64,000 nt of DNA from assembly GCF_001465545.3 (NCBI RefSeq), contig NZ_CP013480.3:434001-498000 (forward strand), written 5' to 3'. This document shows, one piece after another, positions 1-9,983 of the stretch (position 1 is the first letter of the stretch; every line of letters begins with the position of its first letter). The DNA is from Pandoraea norimbergensis (GTDB taxonomy: Bacteria; Pseudomonadota; Gammaproteobacteria; Burkholderiales; Burkholderiaceae). The notes under the pieces were generated by a model. The model searched no databases and was not told the DNA's origin. It was given only the letters and a program-made list of their open reading frames with translations. The position numbers were made by a program, and so were the translations under genes.

Positions 1-1260
1 CGTTTGTGGGCAGGGGGCGATGTGGTTCGGCTTGGGGGCGGCGAGGCCCCGCGATATGTCGTGGTGAGCGAGGCGGCAGGCAGCGTCGTTTGCGAACCGC
101 ATTTGACGCACGACGTCAGTCCGCTGCTTGATGCGTCCGGTGCGACCGACACCGAGGCGGTGTGGGCCGACACGTCACCGGCGGCGGTGTTGCGCCGTCG
201 ATTGGAGGCACCGCTCTCGACGCGCACTGCGGTGGGCTACCTGCGGGATTTCGTCGACAGCTACATCCCCAATCAAACAGCACTGTTGCCCGCGGAGTTG
301 GCGCGCGGATTGTTTGGCGCAGGACGGCTTCCCGGCCGTCAGCCGGCGGGGACATTTGCACGGCGTGTGCTGGAGGAATTGCTGATCGATCTGTCGTGGT
401 CGTCGTCGCGACTGGAAGGTAATCGCTATAGCCTGCTGGAAACCGAAGCGCTATTTCGCGAAAAAACCATCGATGGGGATCGCGATGCGGTGATGTTGCT
501 CAATCACAAACGCGCGATTGAGTTTCTGGTGGATGCCGTGCCACACGAGGGGCTAACCACGAGCTTGCTGCGCAACCTGCACGCGTTGCTCATGCGGGAT
601 CTGCTCTCAAACCGGAGCGCCCTCGGTACCATCCGGTGCCGGCCTGTTGGTATTACGGATACGCGCTTCCAGCCGGAGCAGACGCCTTGCGTGCTCGACG
701 AAATGTTCACGCAGATCGTGACGAAGGCGGCAGACATCCGAAATCCTATCGAGGCGGCATTTTTCCTCTGGGTGCAGTTACCGTATCTGCAACCGTTCGA
801 AGACGGCAACAAGCGAACGAGTCGCCTCGCGGCCAATGTGCCGTTGATGCTCAAGAACTGCGCGCCACTGTCATTTCTTGATGTTGATCCGATGGAATAC
901 GCGCAAGCCATGATCGGCGTGTACGAGTTCCGTGACATATCGCTCGCGGTGCGGCTGTTCGAACGAACTTACCGCAGATCGTTGACGAAGTACGCAACCG
1001 CGGCCCTCTCGGATGATTCACCGGATTTGGAACGTGTGAATTTTCGCGCGCAATTGACCGTCGCAATCGATCGCATCGTCCGGGCGGGCGCCACGGTGTC
1101 GGATGCGGTATCGGCCCTCAGTCTCACGACGGGCGCGTGCCAAACCTTTGTGCCGATTCTCGAGGAGGAGTTGTCGGAGCTCGGGCCTTTTAACTGCGCA
1201 CGCTATTACCTGACGCCGCATATGACGCAAACATGGATTGACGCGGGGCGCCCGAGTTGA
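1..1260 (+). CDS. Fic-domain protein, 5' end cut by window, catalytic His replaced
   Basis: Fic proteins usually transfer AMP or another phosphate group to target hydroxyls. The core motif here reads QPFEDGNKRTSR (Gln at about residue 263, counting from position 4), where the family has HPFx(D/E)GNxRxxR, so the catalytic His is Gln while the phosphate-binding GN..R part is kept. An inhibitory-helix motif of the (S/T)xxxE(G/N) type is visible as SSRLEG at about residues 134-139, N-terminal to the Fic core as in class II Fic proteins. The frame is open to the first base, so the true start may lie outside; TTG at 4 and GTG at 22 are internal options. It ends one base before the convergent LysR gene. 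Family assignment is firm; activity is doubtful. Confidence 0.85.
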   Translation, partial: RLWAGGDVVRLGGGEAPRYVVVSEAAGSVVCEPHLTHDVSPLLDASGATDTEAVWADTSPAAVLRRRLEAPLSTRTAVGYLRDFVDSYIPNQTALLPAELARGLFGAGRLPGRQPAGTFARRVLEELLIDLSWSSSRLEGNRYSLLETEALFREKTIDGDRDAVMLLNHKRAIEFLVDAVPHEGLTTSLLRNLHALLMRDLLSNRSALGTIRCRPVGITDTRFQPEQTPCVLDEMFTQIVTKAADIRNPIEAAFFLWVQLPYLQPFEDGNKRTSRLAANVPLMLKNCAPLSFLDVDPMEYAQAMIGVYEFRDISLAVRLFERTYRRSLTKYATAALSDDSPDLERVNFRAQLTVAIDRIVRAGATVSDAVSALSLTTGACQTFVPILEEELSELGPFNCARYYLTPHMTQTWIDAGRPS

Positions 1261-1261
1261 T

Positions 1262-2194
1262 TCAGAGGTTGCGCGTCGCAGGCCGAGGCGCAACGTACCC
1301 ACTATCCTCAAACAACCCTGTCCTGAATTGCTCAACCAGATCGTCAAGCAGGGCACGCAGTGCGCTCGGCATCTGCTTGCGTGAGGTGTAGACGCCGTAC
1401 ACGGTCATTTCCCGTGGCACGTAATCGGGCAATAGCGCTTGCAACGTGCCGTCGCGCAGATACGGCAACGCCGCATACACCGGCTGCATGCCGATGCCGG
1501 CACCGGCCAGCGTCGCCGAGAGCAGTACGTTTGCCTCATTGGCCGACAGATTGCCGCCGACGGGCACGCCCAGCGGTGTGCCGTCATGCGTGAACTGCCA
1601 TAGACTCTTGCCGAAATACGTGTACGTCAAACAGTTATGCAACGCCAGATCTTCGGCGCGCGAGGGCGTGCCGTGCTGTTGCAGATACGCCGGTGCCGCG
1701 CACACCACGGAATGGCAGGTTGCGAGACGCCGCACGATTAATCCCGGCGCCGGCTCTGAGGTCACACGAATCGCCAGATCGATACGCTCATCGACCAGAT
1801 CCACGGTGCGGTCGGCCACCACAAGGTCAATGGCCACACCTGGATGCCGCGCAATGAAGCGCGTGACCGCCGCCGCCAGAAACGCCTGCCCGAGCGACGT
1901 GCTGCAAGCCACCCGCAACAAACCGCGAGGGGTCGTGTCGTCGTGCGACACGCTGGCAAGATCGTCGGCGATGCCCAGCATCTCGCGGCACCGGGGCAGC
2001 GCGTCGAGCCCCGCCTCGGTGAGACTCACCGCCCGCGTCGTGCGATGCAACAACCGCGTGCCGAGCCACGCCTCCAGTTCCGCCAGATAACGCGACACCA
2101 TCGCACGCGACATGTCGAGCCGCTGCGACGCCGCCGTGAGCGAGCCGCGCTCGGCCACTTCGGTAAAGACACGCATGGCTGTCAGCCGATCCAT
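1262..2194 (-). CDS. LysR-family transcriptional regulator
   Basis: 310 residues, the usual LysR length. The N-terminal winged helix-turn-helix is clear at about residues 1-60 (MDRLTAMRVFTEVAERGSLT, then a recognition helix around SRAMVSRYLAELE), followed by a substrate-binding effector domain to the C-terminus. It is transcribed away from the DsbA/FrnE-like gene starting at 2351. The 156-base spacer is the natural place for its operator, so that gene and the reductase behind it are the likely targets. The effector cannot be read from sequence. It converges with the Fic gene with a single base between the stop codons, leaving no room for a terminator. Confidence 0.92.
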   Translation of the reverse strand: MDRLTAMRVFTEVAERGSLTAASQRLDMSRAMVSRYLAELEAWLGTRLLHRTTRAVSLTEAGLDALPRCREMLGIADDLASVSHDDTTPRGLLRVACSTSLGQAFLAAAVTRFIARHPGVAIDLVVADRTVDLVDERIDLAIRVTSEPAPGLIVRRLATCHSVVCAAPAYLQQHGTPSRAEDLALHNCLTYTYFGKSLWQFTHDGTPLGVPVGGNLSANEANVLLSATLAGAGIGMQPVYAALPYLRDGTLQALLPDYVPREMTVYGVYTSRKQMPSALRALLDDLVEQFRTGLFEDSGYVAPRPATRNL

Positions 2195-2350
2195 GATTTG
2201 CTCGATCGATGCAACAAAGTGATCGTCATTATGGGCTTTTTCTGAGCGATTGGCGCGTCTACGATGTCACTCATGGAACGCGTCGAACGACGACGCACGC
2301 AAGCGGGAGCGCCAATGCCACCGTTCCCCCGTTCTCAAGGACACCCCGAT

Positions 2351-3091
2351 ATGACCCAAGCCCGTTTGCATTACATTGCCGATCCGCTGTGCGGCTGGTG
2401 CTACGCCGCTGCACCGCTGGTGCGCGCTGCCCGTGACGTCGCCGGTCTCGACATCGCCCTGCACGGCGGCGGCATGATGGCCGGGCCCAATGCGCAGGCG
2501 GTGACACCGCAACTGCGCAACTACGTCATGCCGCACGACCATCGCATCGCCGCGCTCACCGGGCAGCCGTTTGGCGATGCCTATTTCGAAGGCCTGTTGC
2601 GAGACGACAGCGCCGTATTCGACTCGGCACCGCCGACGGCTGCCGTGCTGGCCGCCGAGGCACTTGCCGGGCGCGGTCTCGACATGTTTGCCGCCTTGCA
2701 ACGGGCGCATTACGTCGAAGGCAAGCGCATCGCAGACCGCGACGTGCTCATCGATATCGCTGCCGGACTCGGTCTCGATCGCGAGGCCTTTGCCGCCGCC
2801 TTCGATGCACAGGACGATGCCGCGCTCATGCGCCACTTTCGCGAAAGCCGTTCGTGGCTGACGCGCGTCGGCGGCAGCGGCTTCCCGACGTTTGCGCTGG
2901 AAATTAACGGCCAACTTGAACGGCTTGAACCCGGGCGCTATCTCGGCAAACCCGACGCATGGCGCGACGCATTGCGTGAGCGCCTGCTCGCGGCGCAAGC
3001 GGTGCAGGCCAACGCACCGGGTGGCGTGAATGCCGCCAACAACGACGCCGATTCGCCCCCGCAATGCGGCCCCGACGGCTGCGCTATCTGA
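2351..3091 (+). CDS. DsbA/FrnE-like thioredoxin-fold protein with CGWC site
   Basis: 246 residues with a redox motif CGWC at residues 14-17, right after the first strand as in DsbA-family and FrnE-like thiol oxidoreductases. The rest is the helical insertion typical of DSBA domains, and GFPTF near residue 178 supplies the cis-proline-like strand. There is no signal peptide, so a cytoplasmic role is likely. The C-terminal tail carries a CGPDGCAI pair of cysteines that may bind metal or act as a second redox pair. An in-frame ATG exists at 2264, but AAGGA at 2337-2341 is correctly spaced for 2351, where the homologous region begins. Likely co-transcribed with the reductase at 3165. Confidence 0.85.
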   Translation: MTQARLHYIADPLCGWCYAAAPLVRAARDVAGLDIALHGGGMMAGPNAQAVTPQLRNYVMPHDHRIAALTGQPFGDAYFEGLLRDDSAVFDSAPPTAAVLAAEALAGRGLDMFAALQRAHYVEGKRIADRDVLIDIAAGLGLDREAFAAAFDAQDDAALMRHFRESRSWLTRVGGSGFPTFALEINGQLERLEPGRYLGKPDAWRDALRERLLAAQAVQANAPGGVNAANNDADSPPQCGPDGCAI

Positions 3092-3164
3092 TTCTGCTGC
3101 GGCAGTGGTGTCTGCCGATGACACCACTGCCGCCGAAATCCCCCTCACTCTCAGGAGACTCCCG

Positions 3165-3785
3165 ATGAAAGTCGCATTGATTGGTATTACCGGCCGCGTA
3201 GGTACGCGTGTAGCTACCGAGTTACTGCAACGTGGCCACACGGTCACGGGTATTGCCCGCAATCCCGAACGCGTTGAAGCCGAGGCAGGGCTGCGTGTCG
3301 TGAAGGGTGATGCTGCGGATCCGGCATCGCTCGCGCCGCTGCTTGCAGGCAACGACGCGGTGATCAGCGCCGGTCGCTTTGTATCGATGGACGCAGCGAA
3401 GCTGATCGACGCCGTGAAGCGCGCAGGTGTACCGCGTCTGCTCGTGGTGGGGGGGGCTGGAAGTTTGGAAGTTGCGCCGGGCAAGGCACTGATCGATACA
3501 CCAGAGTTCCCTGAGGCGTACAAAGCGGAAGCCAGCGCGGGTCGCGACTTCCTGAACGTGCTGCGCGCCGAGCCGAAAGACGCGTCGCTGAACTGGACGT
3601 TCCTGTCGCCGTCGGCCCTGTTCGAACCGGGTGAGCGCACGGGCAAGTTCCGTCTGGGCGGCGATGGCCTGCTGGTCGACGCCAACGGCAAGAGCTGGAT
3701 TTCGATGGAAGACTACGCCATCGCGCTGGTCGATGAACTCGAAAAGAATCAGCACCCGCGCGCGCGTTTCACCATCGGGTACTGA
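3165..3785 (+). CDS. NAD(P)-binding atypical short-chain reductase
   Basis: 206 residues. The N-terminus MKVALIGITGRVGTRVATEL is a Rossmann nucleotide-binding motif of the GxxGxxG type found in NAD(P)H-binding atypical SDRs (YwnB/NmrA-like). A conserved-looking FLSPSALFEPGERTGKFR stretch follows in the C-terminal half, as in this subfamily. The start is set by AGGAG at 3153-3157, eight bases before the ATG; the frame is open further upstream, but that part overlaps the preceding gene's end. The gene lies 73 bases after the DsbA/FrnE-like gene on the same strand, so the two probably form a LysR-controlled unit. Substrate unknown. Confidence 0.85.
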   Translation: MKVALIGITGRVGTRVATELLQRGHTVTGIARNPERVEAEAGLRVVKGDAADPASLAPLLAGNDAVISAGRFVSMDAAKLIDAVKRAGVPRLLVVGGAGSLEVAPGKALIDTPEFPEAYKAEASAGRDFLNVLRAEPKDASLNWTFLSPSALFEPGERTGKFRLGGDGLLVDANGKSWISMEDYAIALVDELEKNQHPRARFTIGY

Positions 3786-3901
3786 TCCGAGACGCAGTCA
3801 CGACGGATTTATCGTGGATTGGATATCGAGCGAGGGCGGTGACGTTCTCGCTCGAAGTCTTTGGCACGGCCGAAAATGACCGTTGCCGCTGACCGCTGAC
3901 G

Positions 3902-4570
3902 TCAGCGTGCCTTGCGGAAAGTCAGATTGAAACGCACCGCGTTGGCGTCGAAGCTGCCTTCCACGCTGGCGATACCGTGATAGACGAGCCGCGACGGACC
4001 GCCCCACACGACGACATCCCCCGGTTCAAGCCGCACCTTTCGCGTGCGGTCGCCGCGCTGCAATCCACCCCATAGAAATACCGCTGGCAAGCCGAGTGAA
4101 ACCGACACGATCGGTGCGCCCAGCTCGCGTTCGTCCTTGTCCTGATGCAGCGTGAGACGTGCGTCCAGCGTGTAGCGATTGATCAGACAGGCGTCAGGCG
4201 CGAAGCCGGCGTATCCGGCGGCGCTTGCCGCCTCCTGTGCCAGTCTCACGAACGACGCCGGCATGGACGGCCACGCGTTTCCCGAGAGCGGATCGCGGGT
4301 GCCGTAGCGGTAACCCATCCGGTCACTGATCCAGCCCACTTCGCCGCAGTTGGTCATGGCGACCGACATGCGTTTGCCGCCCGGCGTGAGCCAGTGGCGC
4401 AACGGTGCCTGTGCAATCACCCCATCGATATCGCCTTGCAACGCACCAAGGCTCGCCCCCGCATAGCCGCGCAGGACGAACGCGCCGGGGCCGAGTTCAT
4501 CGGCCTGCACGTTTTGCGTCGCACGTGAATCTGGCGAATCATTGGTGTGGGCGAAGAGATCGAGTGTCAT
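3902..4570 (-). CDS. alkB: AlkB alpha-ketoglutarate-dependent DNA dealkylase
   Basis: 222 residues, close to E. coli AlkB. It removes methyl groups such as 1-methyladenine and 3-methylcytosine from DNA using Fe(II), oxygen and 2-oxoglutarate. Visible family signatures are TPGGKRMSVAMTNCG, the iron ligands in LHQDKDE (HxD) with the distal His in YHGI, and the 2OG-binding Arg in RFNLTFRKAR at the C-terminus. The start at 4570 is supported by the match to the AlkB N-terminus (MTLDLFAH) and by the ATGA overlap with the upstream oxygenase gene; the longer open frame upstream is not used. Third gene of the ada operon. Confidence 0.95.
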   Translation of the reverse strand: MTLDLFAHTNDSPDSRATQNVQADELGPGAFVLRGYAGASLGALQGDIDGVIAQAPLRHWLTPGGKRMSVAMTNCGEVGWISDRMGYRYGTRDPLSGNAWPSMPASFVRLAQEAASAAGYAGFAPDACLINRYTLDARLTLHQDKDERELGAPIVSVSLGLPAVFLWGGLQRGDRTRKVRLEPGDVVVWGGPSRLVYHGIASVEGSFDANAVRFNLTFRKAR

Positions 4571-5309
4571 GTGGCGTCGTGCAGAATCAGGCCCAGCGTG
4601 TGCCGGTGACCACTGCGCAGGCGGCTCACACCGTGCCGAAGATTCACGCGATATACCCCGCGTGTCCCGTTCACCGGGCGATGGTTCACGGCGAATACCA
4701 CCGCATCGCCGCGCATCAACGGCATCACTTCGGCGCGCGATTGCATTCGCGGACGCTGTTCCGTCAGCACGAATTCGCCGCCAGTGAAATCTTCGCCCGG
4801 CTGCGAAAGCAGAATGGCCACCTGCAACGGGAACACATGTTCCCCATAGAGGTCCTGATGCAGGCAATTGTAGTCGCCGGTGCGATATCGCAGCAGGAGC
4901 GGCGTCGGGCGGCGCTGACCCGCTGCGTGACATTGTTCGAGAAACGCCGCATGTGTCGGCGGATAACGAACGTCGATGCCAAGCGAGGCGTGCCAGCGAT
5001 GCGCGATTTCGCGCAACGGCGCGTAAAACCCCTCGCGCAATTCGGCAACGAGCGATGGCAGCGGGTACGCGAAGTATTGATATTCCCCCAGCCCGAAACC
5101 ATGACGCGCCATCACCACCCGGCTACGAAAGCGCGATGACGTTGGCGTAATGCTCGGGCGGCCGTCGGTCTCGCCATACATTTCAGTGATCGCTGCGCAT
5201 TCCTCTGCACTCAACAGATTCGGCACCCGTGCGGCACCGAAGCCATTGAGCTCGCCTTCGATCGCTTGCCAATCGAGCGTCTGCACCCGGCCTACCGGTT
5301 CACGCGCGG

Positions 5310-5313
<4 letters not shown>
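4567..5313 (-). CDS. 2OG-Fe(II) oxygenase between ada and alkB
   Basis: 248 residues. The motif LHQDLYGEHVFPLQ gives the HxD iron pair, and RGVYRVNLRHGVSRLRSGHR carries the likely distal His and the 2OG-binding Arg, in the order expected for a double-stranded beta-helix dioxygenase (prolyl 4-hydroxylase/AlkB superfamily). It is not AlkB itself. It overlaps ada by ATGA at its start and alkB by ATGA at its end, so all three proteins are translationally coupled. That placement argues for a role in alkylation damage or a related modification. The substrate is unknown to me. Confidence 0.88.
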
Positions 5314-6545
<1,232 letters not shown>

Positions 6546-6580
6546 CGCAGTGTTCTCCCAATGACTGATGACTTGCCTTC

Positions 6581-6630
6581 AGTGTAGGGAGCCGGCCGCG
6601 ATGCCGCGCTCCGCTTCTTGCTATTGAATT
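6581..6630 (-). promoter_or_regulatory. Candidate Ada box and promoter of ada operon
   Basis: Read on the minus strand, AAT-TCAATA-GCAA (6630 to 6618) matches the E. coli Ada-box layout AAT-N6-GCAA exactly. A -10-like TACACT (6586 to 6581) lies 31 bases further downstream, about the geometry of the E. coli ada promoter, where the box sits where the UP element and -35 would be. A Shine-Dalgarno GGGAGA precedes the ada ATG. The match is direct; its function is inferred. Confidence 0.6.
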
Positions 6631-6650
6631 CGACCCAGTACTGGCGCGGG

Positions 6651-7640
6651 TCAGACGCCCGGTGGCATGGTCGTGCCAAGCTTGGCCGCGAAGCTCATGA
6701 CCATCACCAGCACGAGCGCTTCGACGGCGATCACGCGGGCGAAGGCCGTGGTGTCCAGATGCGTCTCGCCGGTATCGAGCGCCAGACGCGGCAGAAAGTG
6801 CCAGCGGTTCCATGCACCCAGCACGGCAGCGCAGGCGACGAGCACGAGCTTGGTGATCAGCCACGCGAGATACGGCGCGTTCTGTGCTGAAAACCACATA
6901 GAGGGCGTCTCACCCAGCGTGCGCCACGCGTTGAATGCGCCCGTGACGAGCGCGACGAACATCGCCAATGTGGCCACCGACGACAGGCGCTCGCCGTAGG
7001 CGGCTCTCGCGCCGACCGGCCAATGCCGCCAGCCCGGAATGACGCAGCCCGCGACCAGCAGCACGCCGGTCCATGTGGCGGCCGCGCCCACGTGAAGTGT
7101 GTGAACGCCGATGGCAAGCCACGGCATGGATGCGTCGGCGGCATGCCCGGTGCCTGCCCGGGCCAGCGCCAGCAACACGGCACCGGCCGCGTAGATGGTG
7201 CGTGCGTGACGCTCCTGTTGATGCTCGCGGCGATGATGGCGGTCGCGCGGATCGTCCGCGACGGGTGGCGCGTCGCGCAGACGACGTCGTGCGTCGTACC
7301 ACGTCCACGCGCCTGCGCAGAGCAGCGCGACGCCCAGCGCCGCGACCCATTGCATGCGTCCGTAATGCGATTGCGTGAGCACCAGCCATACGTCGGCGAG
7401 CATGGCGGACGAGCTGTCCCAATCGCCGCCCGTCATCGCCTGCGTACTCGCCAGCACATAGGCGACCCACGCAATCACCGCGAGTCCGGCAGCAAACCCC
7501 GGCAGCACGCGCAGGGTCAGCCCGCGTCGCACTGCGTGCGGGCTGCGCAGCAGCAACACGCCAAGCGCCAACGCCAGCGCAAGGTTGAGCAGACCGGCGG
7601 TTGCCGGCTGCCACGTGCCTGCTGCGAGATCGGACGGCAT
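6651..7640 (-). CDS. copD: CopD-family copper resistance membrane protein
   Basis: 329 residues with about eight hydrophobic segments and a His-rich loop (DRHHRREHQQERHART) near the middle. The C-terminal CopD domain is recognisable from the paired WTGVLLVAGC and NRWHFLPRLALDT stretches. CopD is an inner-membrane protein thought to move copper from the periplasm. The ATG at 7640 overlaps the copC stop (TGATG), fixing the start and showing translational coupling; the frame is open further upstream but only as a shadow of copC. Likely function follows from the family and from pairing with copC. Confidence 0.88.
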   Translation of the reverse strand: MPSDLAAGTWQPATAGLLNLALALALGVLLLRSPHAVRRGLTLRVLPGFAAGLAVIAWVAYVLASTQAMTGGDWDSSSAMLADVWLVLTQSHYGRMQWVAALGVALLCAGAWTWYDARRRLRDAPPVADDPRDRHHRREHQQERHARTIYAAGAVLLALARAGTGHAADASMPWLAIGVHTLHVGAAATWTGVLLVAGCVIPGWRHWPVGARAAYGERLSSVATLAMFVALVTGAFNAWRTLGETPSMWFSAQNAPYLAWLITKLVLVACAAVLGAWNRWHFLPRLALDTGETHLDTTAFARVIAVEALVLVMVMSFAAKLGTTMPPGV

Positions 7641-8086
7641 CACTTCACGGTGAACTTGAAGCTGCCTTGCGTGCGATGGCCGTCGTTGGCCACGGCGACC
7701 CAGTTCGCCTGATAGTCGCCGGCGGCGAGCGCCGGCAACGCCAGCGTGAGCGTCTTGCGGGCGGCGTCGAGTTCGGCCTTCGCCTCGGTGACCGGCTTGC
7801 CTTTCGCATCGACGACGGTGAGCTTCGAGAGCGCGCCTTCGAGGGCCGAGTCGAACGTCACGCGGGCCGACTTGGGCGCGTCGACCGTGGCCTGCGCGGC
7901 AGGCTCGCTCGATACCGGATGCGCGTGGGCCCATGCGCCTTGCGAAAGCCCTGCCAAGCCGATGGCGGCAACGAGGGCAAGCGCTCGCGTGGCGCGGCGC
8001 AACGGATTGCGTCGGGCGCCCGGGGCGCGAGTGATTGACGTGGTGGAAGTGGCGTAAGTGACGTAAGGGGTCTTGGACATACGCAT
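7640..8086 (-). CDS. copC: CopC periplasmic copper-binding protein
   Basis: About 148 residues: a signal peptide ending near GAWA, then the mature N-terminus HAHPVSSEPA, which holds the CopC copper-binding HxHP-type site, followed by a single beta-sandwich (CopC domain) ending QGSFKFTVK. The start could be 8086 (MRMSK) or 8080 (MSK); no strong ribosome site separates them, and a longer open frame reaching 8143 looks unlikely. It is transcribed away from the CobW-type gene, so the palindromes at 8283-8350 sit upstream of both genes. Confidence 0.88.
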   Translation of the reverse strand: MRMSKTPYVTYATSTTSITRAPGARRNPLRRATRALALVAAIGLAGLSQGAWAHAHPVSSEPAAQATVDAPKSARVTFDSALEGALSKLTVVDAKGKPVTEAKAELDAARKTLTLALPALAAGDYQANWVAVANDGHRTQGSFKFTVK

Positions 8087-8282
8087 ATTGAACTTGGCGA
8101 AAAAGAATTGGGGGGCGTCAATGCGGCGTATCGGGCGCCGCACGATGTGCGGCCTGCACCGCTCGCGCAGTATCGCAGACCTTGCAGACCGATGCAGCCG
8201 CCCGGCGGTTCCGCGACAGGTGGTGCGACGCGGTGTCGCGCAGTCCGCGGCAGGGCATGCCCCGTTCGGCGCTTGTCTGATA

Positions 8283-8350
8283 TTTGCAACTCAGTTGCAA
8301 AATTGAAAATCTCTCCGTATCATCGCGATTTATTGCAACTCAATTGCATT
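8283..8350. promoter_or_regulatory. Two TTGCAACT palindromes, candidate Zur-type operators
   Basis: Site 1 (8283-8301) is a perfect palindrome: arms TTTGCAACT and AGTTGCAAA around a central C. Site 2 (8332-8350) repeats the left arm exactly (ATTGCAACT, same central C) with a right arm diverged at two positions. Centres are 49 bases apart. They lie in an AT-rich island between copC (minus) and the COG0523 GTPase (plus). COG0523-QueD operons are commonly zinc-repressed by Zur, so Zur is the natural candidate; that is inference from context, not from a matched matrix. Confidence 0.6.
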
Positions 8351-8726
8351 TTTGCGGCGACCGTTCGTCGCAGCCCCGCGATGACCACCGTCACGCGATG
8401 CACCGCCGGCTGTTGGGGTGCTCGTCCGACCGGCCACACGTAGCTTGCGAAGCGATGGTGCCGCGCCCGTATGCGCGCCGACGCGTTCGATCTGGCATGA
8501 CGCTGCGCCGGTCCCCCCGACGGCGCGCGCCACCGGCGTCACGCCCACGCCCTGCCGGCTTTTCCCAGGCTCCGGCAGGGCGACACCCCTCGCGAGCGTC
8601 GTCGGCGCGCATCCCTACGGGGCTGCGTCGCGCTCATGCGCGGCAGGCAGCGCCCGTGAAAGATTCAAAAGGCAGCGGGCGTTGCCAGCCATTGATCGCC
8701 CCCCACGCAAACAGGATCCATCCGCC
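8351..8726 (+). other. Long GC-rich leader before the CobW-type gene, with a stem-loop
   Basis: About 375 bases without a credible gene. It holds one strong hairpin: GCCCTGCCGG (8549-8558) pairs perfectly with CCGGCAGGGC (8572-8581) across a 13-base loop. No T-run follows, so it is not a standard terminator. If transcription starts near the palindromes, this is an unusually long 5' leader. I recognise no known riboswitch. Confidence 0.35.
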
Positions 8727-9983
8727 ATGACACCTCCTCTGACCGCCACTGCCGCCGGCAGTGCCGACCGCCGTCTGCCCGTCACCGTCCTCTCCGGCTT
8801 CCTCGGCGCCGGCAAGACCACGCTGCTCAATCACGTGCTCGGCAATCGCGAAGGCCTGCGCGTCGCGGTGCTCGTCAACGACATGAGCGAAGTCAACATC
8901 GACGCGTCGTTCGTGGAACGTGGCGCCGCCAACGCCGGTGCTGCGCTCTCGCGTACGGAAGAAAAGCTGGTCGAAATGAGCAACGGCTGCATCTGCTGCA
9001 CGTTGCGCGAAGACCTGCTGATCGCCGTGCGCGAACTCGCACAGGACGGCCGCTTCGACTATCTGCTGATCGAATCGACGGGGATCGCCGAACCGATGCC
9101 GGTCGCGGCCACCTTCGAGTTTCGTGACGAAGCCGGACAGTCGCTCGCCGACGTCGCGCGTCTCGACACGATGGTGACAGTGGTTGACGCGTTGCACGTG
9201 CTCGAAGACTTCCACGGTCTGGACACGCTCGCGCAACGCGGCGAAGTCGCGGGCGAAGAGGATGAACGCCGTCTGGCAGAACTGCTGACCGAACAAATCG
9301 AATTCGCCGACGTGGTCGTCGTGAGCAAGGTCGATTGCGTCGACGCGACGCGGCTCGAAGCCGTGAAAGCGCTGATCACCGGACTCAATCCGTCGGCACG
9401 CATCGTCCTCGGCGAGCGCGGGCAGGTGCCGCTGACTGAAGTGTTGGGCACGGGACGCTTCGATCCGGAGCGCGCGGAGCAGATGGCCGGCTGGGCGCAG
9501 GCGCTCGTGGGCGATCACGCGTCGGAAGCCGACACCTTTGGCGTGACGAGCTTCGTTCTGCGCCATCGCGAGCCGTTGCACCCCGCGCGCTTTGCCGCGT
9601 TCATGGGTATGCCGCTGCCGGGCCTGATGCGGGCAAAGGGTTACGTGTGGGTCGCGAATCGGCCCGCGTGGGCACTCGCTTATTCGCGTGCTGGCAACAC
9701 GGCGACACTGGAGGCGGTCGGCCAGTGGTGGGCCGCCGCCGACCCCGACCATTGGCCGGCGCATGGCGACCCGCAACGCGACGCGATCGAAGCCAACTGG
9801 GAAGCCCCGTGGGGCGACCGCATCAACGAAGTCGTCTTCATTGGCCGCGAGATGGACCGCGCGGCCATCGAGTTCGCGTTCGCCGAGTGCCGTCTGGGTG
9901 TGGTCGAACTGGCGCAGGGTGACGCCGCATGGCGCGACTCGCAGGACGCGCTGGCGCTCGATTTACCGGGCGGCACTGCATGA
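8727..9983 (+). CDS. COG0523/CobW-family GTPase, probable zinc metallochaperone
   Basis: 418 residues. Walker [14 protein letters not shown] at about residues 24-36, the COG0523 metal motif [12 protein letters not shown] (CxCC), and a GTPase guanine motif in VVSKVD define the G3E family. The C-terminal CobW_C domain runs from about residue 270. Members deliver metal to client proteins; those next to zinc-related genes are Zur-controlled zinc chaperones. The ATG at 8727 has AGGA ten bases upstream; the frame stays open to 8418 but without a better signal. The stop overlaps the next gene by ATGA, so the QueD paralogue is a coupled partner or client. Confidence 0.9.
   Translation: MTPPLTATAAGSADRRLPVTVLSGFLGAGKTTLLNHVLGNREGLRVAVLVNDMSEVNIDASFVERGAANAGAALSRTEEKLVEMSNGCICCTLREDLLIAVRELAQDGRFDYLLIESTGIAEPMPVAATFEFRDEAGQSLADVARLDTMVTVVDALHVLEDFHGLDTLAQRGEVAGEEDERRLAELLTEQIEFADVVVVSKVDCVDATRLEAVKALITGLNPSARIVLGERGQVPLTEVLGTGRFDPERAEQMAGWAQALVGDHASEADTFGVTSFVLRHREPLHPARFAAFMGMPLPGLMRAKGYVWVANRPAWALAYSRAGNTATLEAVGQWWAAADPDHWPAHGDPQRDAIEANWEAPWGDRINEVVFIGREMDRAAIEFAFAECRLGVVELAQGDAAWRDSQDALALDLPGGTA

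Noticed and set aside
2267..3691. 474-codon open frame on the minus strand across the DsbA-like and reductase genes
   Set aside because: Antisense to two genes with clear motifs; composition is that of a GC-rich shadow frame, no ribosome site.
3894..3907. Perfect palindrome CGCTGACGTCAGCG over the alkB stop codon
   Set aside because: No loop and no T-run, and it overlaps coding sequence; probably chance.
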